This document shows positions 31,207-40,268 of a stretch of 64,000 nucleotides of DNA, piece after piece (positions within the stretch are counted from its first letter, which is position 1; every line of letters begins with the position of its first letter). Origin of the DNA: JBHGAV01 sp041946685 (lineage in GTDB: Bacteria; Acidobacteriota; Terriglobia; Bryobacterales; Bryobacteraceae); the NCBI GenBank assembly GCA_041946685.1, contig JBHGAV010000007.1:34507-98506 (forward strand), read 5' to 3'. A program made the position numbers and the translations under genes. The notes beneath the pieces are model-generated. The model did not search any database, was not told where the DNA came from, and saw only the letters and a program-made list of their open reading frames with translations.

Positions 31207-33114
31207 ATGAATCGTCGATGGCTTGTCTTGCTGGCGGCAGCCGTTGTGGCGTCCACCGCCTGTTCCAGGAGGAGCGGGGGGAACGAGCCTTGGAGCGAAG
31301 CCAACTCCCAACTGGAGCGGAAATACAACATCAAGATGCGCAGCCGGTCCGTCCCGGAAACGGATGTGCCGGTGCAACTGGAGGCGGGCCGGGTCCAGCC
31401 GTTGAGTGCGCTCCCGAAGGTCACGCTCGCCCCGGGCGTGACGGCGACACTGGTGTGGAACAAGGGAACGCTGCTCGAAGTGCTGGAGATGGAAAAGGGC
31501 GCGGCGTACCCGTCCCAACTTCTCACCGAAGAGGTCATTACGGTCGTCCGTAGGGGCTCGGGGACCTGTGACCTGGGGGGGAAGACGCTGGAACTGGGTC
31601 CGGACTCCGTCCTCTATCTGACCCCTGGGATGACCAGGGCTCTTAAGGCAGGACCGGGCGGCCTGGAGGCGATGGAGGTTTTCTCGCCGGTGCGCGCGGA
31701 CCTGTTGAAGTTGGCCGGAGTCGCCCTGCCTGAAGGGGCCAAGGTCGGCTTTCCGGACCAGGGGGTCAATCCATCCCTGGCAGCCGGACAGGTCTATCGG
31801 CTCAGCGAAATCCAGCTCACGCCGGTGACCGATCCGGACGCTGCGCTGCCGTACAAGCGCAGCGCGGCCAACTCCCGGCTGGTTTGGGGCCGGAACGCCA
31901 TGCTGAGCTTCGTCCGCATGGACCCGAACTCCTCCTTCCCCGTCCACAATCATCCCGAGCACCAGATCATGACCATGCTGCGCGGCTCGCTGACCGAGGG
32001 AGTGATGGATGTGCCCGCCGAGATGACGGAGAAGGAAGCGAGCACGCTGCTGCTGCCCGGCGGCATGGTTCATTCGGCCAAGATCGGCGAGTTCGGCGGG
32101 GATGCCTTGGACATCTTCTGGCCCGTGCGCACCGACTACATCGCGCGGGCGGAGAAGCAGAATGCGCTGTACCAGCAGGTCGTCGCGCCGGACGCCAAAC
32201 CAGTAAAGCTGGCGGAAGGCTTCACGTTCACCGAGGGCCCGACGTGGCTGAAGGGCAAGCTCTACTTTTCGGACATGTACTTCAAGGATCCCGCCAAAGG
32301 CGATTGGACCGGCAGCCCGGCGCGCAGCCGGCTGATCGTCATGGAGCCGGACGGCAAGTGGCGAGTGCTCTTCAAGGGCATGCAAACCAACGGGACGATC
32401 GCTTCTATGGAAGGCAACCTCCTGGTTTGCGATATGTTCGGGCACCGCGTCATCGAAGTGGACCCGGCAAGCGGCAAGGTGCTCCGCACGGTTCTTGACA
32501 AGATTGATGGCAAGCCGATCGACGGCCCCAACGACCTGGTTATGGACGCCAGGGGCGGACTCTACGTCACCGATCCACAGTTCACGCCCGAAGCCAAGAA
32601 GAGCCAGCCGGGCAAGCAGGTGTACTACGTCGCGGCGGACGGCACGGCGAAGCTGGTGGTCCCCCCGGGCGAGTACGCCATGCCGAACGGCGTGGAGATC
32701 TCACCGGATGGCAAGACCTTCTACGTGAACAATACCTGGCTTCAGCCCGGCGAGGATTTCCTGTACGCTTACGACGTTCAGGGCGACGGGTCGCTGGCCA
32801 ACAAGCGCAAGTTCGCCAAGTTCCATCTGACGGACAGCGTTCTGAGCGCCGCCGACCCCGTCAACCGCTTCGACTCGCGCGCCGACGGGATGGCGGTGGA
32901 TATGGACGGCCGTGTCTACGTTGCGACCTTGATGGGGGTCCAGATCTTCGACAAGAGCGGCGTTTTCGCCGGCACGATCTGGTGCCCCCAGTATCCGGTC
33001 AGCGTCACCTTCGGCGGAAAGAACGGCGACGTTCTCTACATGGTCGGCGAGAAGGAAGTCTGGTCCATCCAGACCAAGGTGAAAGGCTTCCGCCTTCCGG
33101 CCGGGATGGAGTGA
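31207..33114 (+). CDS. Lipoprotein with two cupin domains fused to an SMP-30/gluconolactonase domain
   Basis: 635 residues. The start is ATG 31207, because MNRRWLVLLAAAVVASTAC is a clean lipoprotein signal with the lipid cysteine at about 19; in-frame ATGs at 31159 and 31174 would bury it. Two cupin folds follow: about 65-165 (LEMEKGAAYPSQLLTEEVITVVRRGSG) and about 195-300 (FVRMDPNSSFPVHNHPEHQIMTMLRGS, whose His-x-His could bind metal). Residues about 325-635 form a six-bladed SMP-30/gluconolactonase-type propeller, with metal-ligand regions FTEGPTWLKGKLYFSDM, GPNDLVMDARGGLYVTD and DGMAVDMDGRVYVAT. It probably opens a sugar lactone in the periplasm. The fusion is uncommon to me. It follows the BASS transporter, and 12 bases separate it tail to tail from the GH43 gene. 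Confidence 0.85.
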   Translation: MNRRWLVLLAAAVVASTACSRRSGGNEPWSEANSQLERKYNIKMRSRSVPETDVPVQLEAGRVQPLSALPKVTLAPGVTATLVWNKGTLLEVLEMEKGAAYPSQLLTEEVITVVRRGSGTCDLGGKTLELGPDSVLYLTPGMTRALKAGPGGLEAMEVFSPVRADLLKLAGVALPEGAKVGFPDQGVNPSLAAGQVYRLSEIQLTPVTDPDAALPYKRSAANSRLVWGRNAMLSFVRMDPNSSFPVHNHPEHQIMTMLRGSLTEGVMDVPAEMTEKEASTLLLPGGMVHSAKIGEFGGDALDIFWPVRTDYIARAEKQNALYQQVVAPDAKPVKLAEGFTFTEGPTWLKGKLYFSDMYFKDPAKGDWTGSPARSRLIVMEPDGKWRVLFKGMQTNGTIASMEGNLLVCDMFGHRVIEVDPASGKVLRTVLDKIDGKPIDGPNDLVMDARGGLYVTDPQFTPEAKKSQPGKQVYYVAADGTAKLVVPPGEYAMPNGVEISPDGKTFYVNNTWLQPGEDFLYAYDVQGDGSLANKRKFAKFHLTDSVLSAADPVNRFDSRADGMAVDMDGRVYVATLMGVQIFDKSGVFAGTIWCPQYPVSVTFGGKNGDVLYMVGEKEVWSIQTKVKGFRLPAGME

Positions 33115-33126
33115 CCGGCTGCCCGG

Positions 33127-34713
33127 CTATTGGCCGGCGCCACGGGCCTTGGGAGTTCCGCTAACTTCAACAGGCTTGCCGAAGACGGTGAATTCGATGA
33201 TACCGAACGGGGTGTTGGCCAGCTTGGGCCAGCCGGTCATGGTCAGGCGCACGTAGCGGCACACCGTGGGCGGAAGCTCGTCGAACTCGACGTACTTCGT
33301 CACGCGATTGGCGGTCTTGTCGAGGACGGTCTTGAAGTTCGTGCCGTCGCTCGAGACTTCGATCTTGTACTGGTGCGCGACCGAGCCCGTGGGCGGGGCA
33401 GGAGCGGCTCCACGGGCGCCGAAACCACCGCGGCCGGCCATGAAGAGGATGCGGCTGGAGTCGACCGTGAACAACTGAGGCGGGTCCCACTCGGTGGCCG
33501 GTCCGAGGTCGAGAGTCAGAGAGGGTTGAGCATCCGATTCCGCGGGCTCCCACCAGGTTCCATTGAAGTTGTCGGTGGCGTAAGCGGCTTCGTGGCCGGG
33601 GCGCTCGCTGGATACCTTTCCCCTTGTATTCATCTGGCGAGCCTTGTTGACGGACAGGGGGATCGAGCCCGAATCGCCATTGCGGTAAGGATCGCGGACG
33701 GCGCCTGGACCCCACTGCGGCGTATCCGTGGGCCCGCGGGCGATCATGTTCCCATTGCTGTCGAAGCTGACGGGGTCCATGCCGATCCGGCGGCCGCCGG
33801 GAGGATTCTGCATCACGATCGTGTAAAACTCCCACCAGTTGCCGTCGGGACCCTGAACCAGCGAGCCGTGGGCCGGACCGGTCACCAACCCGTGCGTGTT
33901 CCGCAGGAGAGGGTTCTTCGGGGACTGGATGTACGGCCCCAGCGGGCTCTTGCTGGTGTAAACGCCGGTCGCATAGGTGATCCACTGCGTGCCGGAAGCG
34001 CTGTGTTGCAGGTAGTATGTGCCCTTGATCTTGTTGACGTACGGCCCCTCGATCCAGGAAGCCTCGGAGTATTCGTTCATGTCTCCGGCGCGCTCCCAGA
34101 TATTCGCCTTGTTGAAGCCGAACAGATGCTTAGGGGCCGCCAGGAACCTGTTCAACTCTTTCGGGTTCAGGGGGACGCCGTAGATGCCGTCGATGGACCT
34201 GCCAGGGTAAAAAAGATAAGGCTTGTTATCGTCGTCGATAAAGATGTCAACGTCGAAAGACTCGTTCCACGGGTGCCCCTGCGAGACGCCGGCCAGGGGC
34301 TTGCCCTTCTCGTCGAGCCACGGCCCCACGACCTCATAGGGGCCGAGAATAGCCGGGGCGCGGTATAGCGGGGCGTTGTTGCCGGACATATAAAAGGCGC
34401 CATTGTACTTCACCACATGCGGCGCAACCGGCAACCTTCCGCCGCGGATCTCCACGCCCTTGTATTCCCAATTGACTAGGTCCTTGGAGACCCATCCTCC
34501 GCCACCGGTACAGAACATGTAGTACTGGCCGCCTTCGGGGACGATGGTGACGTCGCCGAGGCCCACGCCCTGAGGAGAGCCGTCCGTTGAGGAGGTCACG
34601 ATCGAGAGTGGATTGCAGTACCGCAGTGGTTTGCGCTGTGCCGTCTGGGACCAAAGCAACGCGATAGCTCCGAGAGGGAGCACGAGAGCCACAAACCTCA
34701 TGGGATTTCTCAT
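33127..34713 (-). CDS. Exported glycoside hydrolase family 43 protein with C-terminal discoidin-like domain
   Basis: 528 residues with an N-terminal signal (MRNPMRFVALVLPLGAIALLW). Five-bladed GH43-type catalytic domain (about 28-370). The candidate catalytic residues are a base Asp in GLGDVTIV (about 54), a pKa-tuning Asp in SFDVDIFIDDDNKPYLFY and the acid Glu in ASWIEGPYVNKIKGTYYL. The C-terminal 150 residues form a galactose-binding or F5/8C-like sandwich (ATDNFNGTWWEPAESDAQPSLTLDLG, VCRYVRLTMTGWPK) that probably binds sugar. Family members cut arabinan or xylan side chains; this one's substrate is unknown. It is the last gene downstream of a TonB-dependent receptor and is separated from it by a strong hairpin. 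Confidence 0.87.
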   Translation of the reverse strand: MRNPMRFVALVLPLGAIALLWSQTAQRKPLRYCNPLSIVTSSTDGSPQGVGLGDVTIVPEGGQYYMFCTGGGGWVSKDLVNWEYKGVEIRGGRLPVAPHVVKYNGAFYMSGNNAPLYRAPAILGPYEVVGPWLDEKGKPLAGVSQGHPWNESFDVDIFIDDDNKPYLFYPGRSIDGIYGVPLNPKELNRFLAAPKHLFGFNKANIWERAGDMNEYSEASWIEGPYVNKIKGTYYLQHSASGTQWITYATGVYTSKSPLGPYIQSPKNPLLRNTHGLVTGPAHGSLVQGPDGNWWEFYTIVMQNPPGGRRIGMDPVSFDSNGNMIARGPTDTPQWGPGAVRDPYRNGDSGSIPLSVNKARQMNTRGKVSSERPGHEAAYATDNFNGTWWEPAESDAQPSLTLDLGPATEWDPPQLFTVDSSRILFMAGRGGFGARGAAPAPPTGSVAHQYKIEVSSDGTNFKTVLDKTANRVTKYVEFDELPPTVCRYVRLTMTGWPKLANTPFGIIEFTVFGKPVEVSGTPKARGAGQ

Positions 34714-34740
34714 CTGTTTATCCTCTTCAATAAAGCATAC

Positions 34741-34779
34741 AGCCCCCAGCCGTCAGCCGGAAGCTGACGGCCGGGGGCT
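34741..34779 (-). terminator. Strong hairpin after the receptor gene
   Basis: A 16-base stem with one mismatch (34741-34756 with 34764-34779, arms AGCCCCC...CGTCAG and CTGACGG...GGGGGCT) and a seven-base loop. It lies just after the receptor stop at 34800 and before the GH43 start. No long U-run follows on the minus strand, so it may attenuate rather than fully stop transcription. Confidence 0.65.
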
Positions 34780-34799
34780 GAGCGCAATTCGTTTTCAGC

Positions 34800-37700
34800 T
34801 TAGAAGGCGAGCTTGAGCGAGAACTGAATGGTGCGCGGAGTCCGCGTAGCCGTGTAACTCCCGAACAGCGTGTTGATCTGCTGCCCGGCGGGGTTGAAAC
34901 GCGCGGTCGAATCCACGCTGCTGAACTGTGTGTGGTTCCAGGCATTGAAGAATTCGCCGCGGAAGTTCAGATTGAACCGCTCGGAGAAGAACGGGATCGT
35001 CTTGCTGAGCGCAAGGTCCCAATTGTTCACCCCGGGGCCACGCAGAATGCCGTTTCCGGCGTTGCCCCAGTCACGCTGCGCCGGACGTTTGAACACGGAC
35101 GTATCGAAAGTGCGATAGAACGTCTTCTCGCTCTTCGACAGCCGGGGATCACCCGTCACGACGATTCGCCCCGCAATCGCCGAACCGGTGATGACGTCCG
35201 TTGCCGCTCCATCGGTGAGGGTGAAGCTTGGCGTATAGGGCGAACCAGCGATGAAAGACGTGATGCCGCTCAACTTCCAGTTGTCAAGAATCCAACCGAG
35301 CGGCTTGGAGTTCAACCGCTCTCCCAGCTTCGGAACGTCGTAGATGTAATTGAACACGAGGACCTGCGACCGGTCCATCGACTGCGGCCCGTAGCTCCAG
35401 TACTTGTGGTTGAAATACGGGTTCGCGGACGTCGTGCCCAGCACCTTGGAGAAGGTGTACGCCGCGCCGAACTGCAGGCCCTTGCTGATACGCCGGTTGG
35501 CCGACGCCTGGAGGGCATGGTAGTTGGAGCTGCCCCAGGCCGAGCCGAGATTCATCGAGGTATAGCCTCTGAAGGGACGCATGAAGTCGTCCAGAAGCAC
35601 CGTTCCCGGCCGGGTCGGATCCTGGTAGGCCGGGTCGAAACGCCCGTACATGGGGATGAAGTTCACCGGCTGGTACGCATACAGATGCCTGGCCAGGTTC
35701 CCCACGTAAGAGACATCGACAGCGACCGTCTTCACGCGCTGCTGAATGCCGAAGCTGTAGCTCATCGACACCGGCAGCTCCGTCTTGACGTTTCTCAAGC
35801 TTAAGACGCTCAAGGGCCCAAGAGCGCCGACGGATTGCGCCAGCGTGGCGATGTTGCCATAGTAATCCACCGGCGTGAACCTTGCCGGGGGATTGGAGCC
35901 CGTATCCAGGTGCATGCCGGAAGATGCCCGGCTGAAGTTGATGCCGAAGCCGCCGCGAATCGCGGTGCCGCCGTTTCCAAACACGTCGTAGGCGAAGCCG
36001 AACCGAGGCGCCAGAGCTACCTTCGGGAACGTCTCGAGGCCCCTCGGAACGCCGGCAGTGACGCCGCCGATGGCCATGCCATTGATGACGTCGCCGGTGT
36101 TGGGGACGAGCTTGCCGATGAGCACGGCCGTGGGTTCAAGAGCGCCGGTCACGGGATTCTTGGCCACGCGCACACCCTGGGCGTTGAGCGCCGGCACATA
36201 CAGGTACGGAGCTTTCGCCGGGTCCCACTTGCTTGCGTCGAAGGTCGCCTGGCGTTTGCCCTCGTCCCAGCACGGACCCCACCAGTAGAAACGCAGTCCG
36301 TAGTCGAGCGTGAGCCGATTGTTGACGCGCCAGTTATCCTGGGCATACCATTCCCGGCTCCACATGTGGCTCATCGTCAGCGGGCGTGCATTGGACTCCT
36401 GGTACTGGCTGTAAATCCCCAGCAACGCATTGGAGAAGCTGTTGCCTGTGTCGAACGGGTTGAGAGTGTTCCGGCTGAAATTGAACGAGCCCCGGTAATC
36501 CGATGGGGTGGGGTCGCTCTTCCGGACGAACGAGACGTACAAGCCGAACTTGACTTGGTGGACGCCGGTGATCTTCGTCATGTTGTGACTGAAGTCGTAG
36601 TTCCGGCTGACGTTCTTCCAGGGGAGGCGGCCGCCGACCGTCACGATCGGCGTGTTGGAAGGCTGCCCACCGAACTGAATGTCTGGCATGTACTTCGGAT
36701 TGGTAACGCCATCCTTGTACTCGAAGGTGTACCACTTCGGCAGGTCACCCCACTTGGCCCGATCGATGGCTTCCGGCTGCAGAGAGTCGAGGTCAATCCC
36801 GCTGTTGTCCCGCCCGAACGTCGTCTCGCCGATGAACGTGGGGCTGAAGGTCATCGTGACCGTGACGGATTGCCCGTCCCCAGGTATTCCGTATTTCACC
36901 TGGTGGAGTTTATAGTTGGTGCTGCCACTGGGCCAGTTGCCATACCAGTTCTTCTGTTCATCAAAGCTGTGGACGAACCGGCCGAAGATCCGGATCCAAG
37001 ACGTCGGATTGTAATCCACTCGTCCGATCTCCTGCCGCTTGGGGTACGGGGAGAACGAGGAGTCGATGTAATTGTAGGCATACGGGGCCGCGGCATCCAC
37101 GTAGTTGTTGGGGAGCGGGAACTGTTTCAGGACGGTCTGACCTTTCAAGTTGAAGCGGTTTGAGGGGATCTTGTTGCCCGGGAACGCCGCTCCCGTTGTT
37201 GGGTCCTTGACCACGATCAGGGCGCCGCTCAGATCGTAGCTCTTGGAGAAATCTCCTTCCCGCTCCAGGGCGGTCGGCATGTAGGTTCGGCGGAAGCCTC
37301 GGTCCATTTTGATGCCCCCGAACTCCTGCGAGAAGAAGAAGAAGAGTTTGTCCTTGTTAGCGTTGAATTTGTTGGGGATGAAGATCGGACCGCCGATCGA
37401 GTAACCGGTGATTCGGTAGCGGTACGGGCTTTTTGCCACACCGTTCCTGTTGTTGAAGAAGTCGTTGGCGTTCAGGCTCTCGTGCCGGTAAAAGTCATAG
37501 ACCGAGCCGTGGAACTCCTGCGTCCCGCCCTTGGTGACCATGATGATCGCACCGCCGCCCATGCGGCCGTGCTCGGCCTGGTAGTTGCTAGACAGAACCC
37601 TGACTTCCCCGACCGCCTCCATGTTGGGCTCGTAGTGCATGCCCGTGTTGTTCCCGGTGTCCAGCACGTTGACGCCGTCCACCGTAACATTCTTGGTGTT

Positions 37701-38264
37701 CGAGGGGTTTCCGTTGATCGTGATGTTCACGGCCGCGTTGGGGTCGACTGCCTCGCGGCCAGCCCCTGCCGACACATCCACCACTCCCGGAATCGTGGCC
37801 AGGAACGACATCAGATCCCGCCCCTTGATGGCGATCTCGCTGAGCTGGTTCCCGGTGACCACGCCGGACCGTTCGGCGCTGGCTAGCTGAATCGCCGCCG
37901 CCTCCGCCGTCACGGTCACGGTCTCCTTGGTCTCGCCGACGTTAAGGGTCAACCTTCCCAGCGCCCTCATTTCGCTTGCCGAGACCGTAATGTTCTCCAT
38001 AGTCAGGGCTTTGAACCCGGCTGCCGTGATTGACAGCCTGTAGTCGCCGGCCAGGACGTTCGGAAACGTGAAGCCTCCGTCCGCCATGCTCGTCGCCGTA
38101 GCGCTCTGGCCCGTCGCCTGGTTCGTCAGCGTGCAGGTCGCCCCGACGACAACGGCTCCCGACGGATCCGCGACCGTGCCTCTGACGGTACTGGTGATAA
38201 TCTGCCCCATGGCAAAGCTGGTTGCCAGAAGGCAAAGAACAACTCCCACAAATACACGTCTCAT
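34800..38264 (-). CDS. TonB-dependent receptor, Oar-like
   Basis: 1154 residues. The start is ATG 38264, five bases after GGAGGT, opening the signal peptide MRRVFVGVVLCLLATSFAMG. Carboxypeptidase-regulatory domain about 23-105 (STVRGTVADPSGAVVVGATC), plug about 115-230 (TKETVTVTAEAAAIQ, KNVTVDGVNVLDTGNNTGM), and a long barrel (EHGRMGGGAIIMVTKGGTQEFHGSVYDFYRHESLNANDFF) ending IQFSLKLAF. It likely imports oligosaccharides for the GH43, beta-helix and esterase enzymes around it, as inference from context. A 13-base element shared with the 44939 receptor lies about 200 bases upstream. Confidence 0.93.
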   Translation of the reverse strand: MRRVFVGVVLCLLATSFAMGQIITSTVRGTVADPSGAVVVGATCTLTNQATGQSATATSMADGGFTFPNVLAGDYRLSITAAGFKALTMENITVSASEMRALGRLTLNVGETKETVTVTAEAAAIQLASAERSGVVTGNQLSEIAIKGRDLMSFLATIPGVVDVSAGAGREAVDPNAAVNITINGNPSNTKNVTVDGVNVLDTGNNTGMHYEPNMEAVGEVRVLSSNYQAEHGRMGGGAIIMVTKGGTQEFHGSVYDFYRHESLNANDFFNNRNGVAKSPYRYRITGYSIGGPIFIPNKFNANKDKLFFFFSQEFGGIKMDRGFRRTYMPTALEREGDFSKSYDLSGALIVVKDPTTGAAFPGNKIPSNRFNLKGQTVLKQFPLPNNYVDAAAPYAYNYIDSSFSPYPKRQEIGRVDYNPTSWIRIFGRFVHSFDEQKNWYGNWPSGSTNYKLHQVKYGIPGDGQSVTVTMTFSPTFIGETTFGRDNSGIDLDSLQPEAIDRAKWGDLPKWYTFEYKDGVTNPKYMPDIQFGGQPSNTPIVTVGGRLPWKNVSRNYDFSHNMTKITGVHQVKFGLYVSFVRKSDPTPSDYRGSFNFSRNTLNPFDTGNSFSNALLGIYSQYQESNARPLTMSHMWSREWYAQDNWRVNNRLTLDYGLRFYWWGPCWDEGKRQATFDASKWDPAKAPYLYVPALNAQGVRVAKNPVTGALEPTAVLIGKLVPNTGDVINGMAIGGVTAGVPRGLETFPKVALAPRFGFAYDVFGNGGTAIRGGFGINFSRASSGMHLDTGSNPPARFTPVDYYGNIATLAQSVGALGPLSVLSLRNVKTELPVSMSYSFGIQQRVKTVAVDVSYVGNLARHLYAYQPVNFIPMYGRFDPAYQDPTRPGTVLLDDFMRPFRGYTSMNLGSAWGSSNYHALQASANRRISKGLQFGAAYTFSKVLGTTSANPYFNHKYWSYGPQSMDRSQVLVFNYIYDVPKLGERLNSKPLGWILDNWKLSGITSFIAGSPYTPSFTLTDGAATDVITGSAIAGRIVVTGDPRLSKSEKTFYRTFDTSVFKRPAQRDWGNAGNGILRGPGVNNWDLALSKTIPFFSERFNLNFRGEFFNAWNHTQFSSVDSTARFNPAGQQINTLFGSYTATRTPRTIQFSLKLAF

Positions 38265-38611
38265 GCAAACCTCCAAAATGGAATCAGTTGGCTGCGTCAA
38301 CGTCTTGACACCTCGGTCAACTGTCAGAGAGCGGCCCCCGCCCGAGCCGAAGGCAATACACTAATACCTGCAAGCATTGCGCCCTCAGACAAACCAACCC
38401 CTTTTCTGACCGGGAGTAGTCTACAAGCGACGCCGTGGCGTGCGGTAGGTTCTGTACGGTTAATGCATATCTATGCCAATTCCATCAATAGTTTGCATTT
38501 TGAAGAGGGGCCAGTTGATGGTGCCGTTAAGGCAGGTTAATCCGGCTTGGGGTGCCTGTGCAAGTGGTGGTGAACGCGCTTGCGCGCGCGTCTAGCGGAT
38601 GCCGGTTGAGC
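38265..38611. other. 347-base intergenic region
   Basis: This holds the upstream region of the 38264 receptor and the 3' flank of the beta-helix gene at 38612. I see no gene. It contains the shared 13-base element (38467-38479), the inverted repeat GCATA-TC-TATGC (38465-38476), and a weak hairpin ACGCGC/GCGCGT (38574-38579 with 38586-38591) that may terminate the beta-helix transcript. Confidence 0.6.
38467..38479 (-). promoter_or_regulatory. TTGGCATAGATAT element before the 38264 receptor
   Basis: TTGGCATAGATAT on the minus strand, 202 bases before the receptor start. The same 13 bases occur on the plus strand at 44804-44816 before another receptor. TTGGCA could serve as a -35 hexamer, or the block could be a shared operator. 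Confidence 0.45.
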
Positions 38612-40252
38612 TCATTCGGAATGGATCTGGCTCGGCGTGGCGACGCTCCGGACCGCCGCCTCCCCAAGCCGTTCGCGGAGCTGGGTCAGGTACAGACTGC
38701 GCGGCATCACGTGGGTGTCCAGGGACTCGATATGGCCGTTTTCCTTGGTCGTGTCTTGCAGAGGTACATTGAACACCACCGCGTGGACCCCGACGTGGCC
38801 GAAAGAGTAGTTCTGCGCCGTGGGCGGCTTCTGGATGAGGAAGGGCCCCTCGCAGTTCCAGAAGACCGTGTTCGCGCCGGCCCATCCGATATTGATGTCC
38901 CTCCAGAACCGGGCCGTCAGCGGAGCGCTTACATTGTCCCAAAGACCGCCCGTCGCCCACTGGGAGTGCGGTTCGCTGGAGGAGTACGGATTTGTCGCCA
39001 CGCAGTCTAGAAACACGTTGCCGCTTGACGTGGGCTGGCCCGTGACGAACGAGTGGCGGCCCTTGTCGGAGGCGCAGCGTTGCACGAGGGCAAGCTGCCC
39101 CTCCATGAGGAAAGTGAACCGCCTGGCGCCCATACGCCGGGAGACCGGCTCGCGGCTCGCGCAATCCTGTACGGTGAGCCACTTGGAGCCGCGCAGACCG
39201 GCCACCAGGCTGTTGCCGAAGTGAAGGGCCGTCACATTTCGCACCCAACAGTTCTTGGCGTTATCGAAGGTGACAAAGCTCCAGTAGTGATCTTCGTCCG
39301 CGTAGTACTCCTCGGCGACGTAGTTGGGGCGGTCCATATTGCCGTATTCCCTCGAGCGCTTGGCCGGGTCGAACTCCGACATGCCCCGGAGGTTCTCTAC
39401 CCCGACGTTTTCAATGCGCCCGGGGTCGTCGTACTTCAACACTTCACCACCGCCCCAGGGTTTCTCAATGGCGCACAGGATCGGCGCGTCGATGGTGATG
39501 GTATTCCCCTGGACACCGGTCACGGTCCGGTCCCAATCGATGTTGAACGGCTTCCACTGGAACTTGTTGCCCGGGCCCATCCCGACCGCGTTGACCCAAT
39601 CCTGGTTCCCGATGCGCCGCACGGTCACCTTGTCGCCCGGCTTGAATTCCCTGGCGGATGCCACCCTGAAGCTCCGTGCGCCGACCGGCACGTAATCGTC
39701 GGTGATAACCTGCCTGGTTTCCTGCCGCTCCAACCTGCCCGAGGCGCCTGCAATCCTGAGGAGCGTGCCCTGGCCGCCTCCCCGGCCGCCGCCGCGGGGG
39801 TTGCCAGTGCCTATGAGAATGGTGCCGGTATCGCCCATACCCTCGCCTCGCAGCACCACGCCGCTGGCTTGGATGGTCAGCGGCGTCGCCATCCTGTAGT
39901 AACCCATCTTGACGAGCACGGCGCCCCGGAAACCGTTCTTGTCGAGCGGCAGCGCCGATACCTTGTCGATAGCGGCTTGAAGATTCGCCTGGTTGTCGCC
40001 CGCGACCGGCCAGACAGTCTCCCTGACGGGCACCGCCGGAATGGGTTTCCCGCCGCCGCCATATCCCGCATAGGAGAAATCGGGGATGGCGTTCCCCTGT
40101 TCATCCGGAACGTAGACGAGCCTGCCGTCCGGCCCGGGATGGACCTTGGACACAGTCGGAGGGATGTCCGCTGCTTGAGTGGCGCGGGCCATGGCCGCAG
40201 GCGCCAGCGCCAGCGAAAGAACGTTCCGCCGGGATAGAAGAGACGTGTTCAT
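38612..40252 (-). CDS. Tat-exported pectate-lyase-like beta-helix protein, copy B
   Basis: 546 residues from ATG 40252 (GGAGG upstream; Tat-type SRRNVLSLALAPAAM). After the signal, DIPPTVSKVHPGPDGRLVYVPDEQG and VWPVAGDNQANLQAAIDKVSAL introduce a right-handed parallel beta-helix of the pectate-lyase-3 type (GAVLVKMGYYRMATPLTIQASGVVLRGEGMGDTGTIL). Repeated beta-rungs follow (NCWVRNVTALHFGNSLVAGL, KWLTVQDCASREPVSRRMG). It is probably a polysaccharide lyase or hydrolase, or a surface glycan-binding protein. No catalytic set can be assigned by eye. It is a tandem duplicate of the next gene, 16 bases away. It lacks the low-complexity insert of that copy, having only PRGGGRGGGQG there. Confidence 0.8.
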   Translation of the reverse strand: MNTSLLSRRNVLSLALAPAAMARATQAADIPPTVSKVHPGPDGRLVYVPDEQGNAIPDFSYAGYGGGGKPIPAVPVRETVWPVAGDNQANLQAAIDKVSALPLDKNGFRGAVLVKMGYYRMATPLTIQASGVVLRGEGMGDTGTILIGTGNPRGGGRGGGQGTLLRIAGASGRLERQETRQVITDDYVPVGARSFRVASAREFKPGDKVTVRRIGNQDWVNAVGMGPGNKFQWKPFNIDWDRTVTGVQGNTITIDAPILCAIEKPWGGGEVLKYDDPGRIENVGVENLRGMSEFDPAKRSREYGNMDRPNYVAEEYYADEDHYWSFVTFDNAKNCWVRNVTALHFGNSLVAGLRGSKWLTVQDCASREPVSRRMGARRFTFLMEGQLALVQRCASDKGRHSFVTGQPTSSGNVFLDCVATNPYSSSEPHSQWATGGLWDNVSAPLTARFWRDINIGWAGANTVFWNCEGPFLIQKPPTAQNYSFGHVGVHAVVFNVPLQDTTKENGHIESLDTHVMPRSLYLTQLRERLGEAAVRSVATPSQIHSE

Positions 40253-40268
40253 TGTAGCCTCCCCCGTT

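Noticed and set aside
38465..38481. Sigma-54-type promoter at TTGGCA...TGCA
   Set aside because: GG to GC spacing is nine bases rather than the strict ten, and the identical block at 44804 has no GC at the -12 position.
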